DNA of 62,378 bases, taken from contig NZ_SDIK01000035.1 in NCBI RefSeq assembly GCF_008016795.1, forward strand, positions 1-62,378, written 5' to 3'. The notes under the pieces are model-generated. The model searched no databases. It was not told the DNA's origin and saw only the letters and a program-made list of their open reading frames with translations. The DNA is from Prevotella brunnea. Its GTDB lineage: Bacteria > Bacteroidota > Bacteroidia > Bacteroidales > Bacteroidaceae. Position numbers and translations under genes: made by a program. Position 1 is the stretch's first letter. Every line of letters begins with the position of its first letter. Positions 62,195 to 62,378 of the stretch are shown one piece after another.

Positions 62195-62378
62195 TCAGTG
62201 GGGATATGCGTATAGATTTGCAATTCTGAATAGGAAGAACTTCTTGTCTGCCACTCCTCTTAGATTAGCTCGGAAAAGTTTAATTTTGGCATTGAACGAT
62301 TCTGCCATGGCATTCGAAGCCCTGTTGTTATAGAAGTTCAATATCTCATCATAATGTTCGTAGAATGTGGCAGCAATG
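62195..62378 (-). mobile_element. C-terminal end of an ISL3/ISAon1-type transposase (partial)
   Basis: The minus-strand frame entering from the right edge reads IAATFYEHYDEILNFYNNRA, SNAMAESFNAKIKLFRANLR and ends with FFLFRIANLYAYPH and a stop at 62195-62197. The pattern NNRASNAMAESFNAKIK, with the catalytic Glu in AESFNAKIK, is the end of an ISL3-like DDE transposase common in Bacteroidetes. The rest of the element lies beyond the window, so intactness and termini cannot be judged. Its left end abuts the tRNA-Asp terminator region. Confidence 0.85.

Overview
The window looks like a chromosomal segment of an anaerobic Bacteroidales bacterium, most likely Prevotellaceae-like (inference). The evidence is: Bacteroidetes-type promoters (TTTG, 19-20 bp, TAnnTTTG) upstream of many genes; weak ribosome binding sites; DUF4295 next to L28/L33; DUF4296, DUF6078, DUF2027-Smr and GHL10 proteins; a complete Bat (aerotolerance) operon; a type-2 isoleucyl-tRNA synthetase; and a type IX secretion sorting-like domain. 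Most of the window is AT-rich, housekeeping, vertically inherited-looking sequence. A C-terminal transposase fragment at the right edge is the only clear mobile-element trace.

Layout. 1-3.7 kb: the end of an unknown gene, a 22-bp repeat array, then a minus-strand group with a sorting-domain-like small protein, an ECF sigma factor, a putative membrane partner, a small periplasmic protein and a GHL10 glycosidase-like protein. 3.8-6.2 kb: mazG, lipoprotein, rnz (minus). 6.3-10.3 kb: valS and a clostripain-family lipoprotein. 10.3-11.7 kb: nth and DUF2461 (minus). 11.8-22.2 kb: a solitary small membrane protein, ileS, a DksA-like protein, lspA, a DUF4296 lipoprotein, an M23 peptidase and a C69 dipeptidase. 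22.4-31.2 kb: DMP19, smpB, map, tsaD, cinA-like, L28-L33-DUF4295, ftsY, rimO, HU and an unusual membrane-anchored HU protein. 31.4-39.7 kb: moxR-DUF58-orf-batA-batB-batC-batD/E, with BatD and BatE joined in one reading frame. 39.7-44.9 kb: PAP2 phosphatase, a QueA-like protein, DUF2027-Smr and nadE. 45-45.7 kb: a GC-richer island with a possible gene remnant, DUF6078 and another 22-bp array. 45.7-56.1 kb (minus): a C45-type Ntn hydrolase and a nine-gene glutamate mutase operon. 56.6-62 kb: a second GHL10 protein, an outer-membrane barrel, recR, a membrane protein, a GT2 glycosyltransferase, a GNAT acetyltransferase, two identical tRNA-Asp genes and the transposase fragment.

Metabolic theme. 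Glutamate mutase (GlmS/GlmE with its reactivase GlmL), methylaspartate ammonia-lyase and a two-subunit class I hydratase would take glutamate through 3-methylaspartate and mesaconate to citramalate. Three poorly understood genes sit between the lyase and the hydratase: an AtuA-family protein, DUF4387, and a P-loop protein joined to an AlaX-like editing domain with degenerate zinc ligands. No citramalate lyase is in the window. Exported peptidases and amidohydrolases elsewhere (C11, C69, C45-like) fit an amino-acid-fermenting lifestyle.

The most unexplained structure is a set of five intergenic arrays, each built on an exact 22-bp period with a small inverted repeat in most units. Three share an AGCTTTT core; the other two have unrelated sequence but the same architecture.
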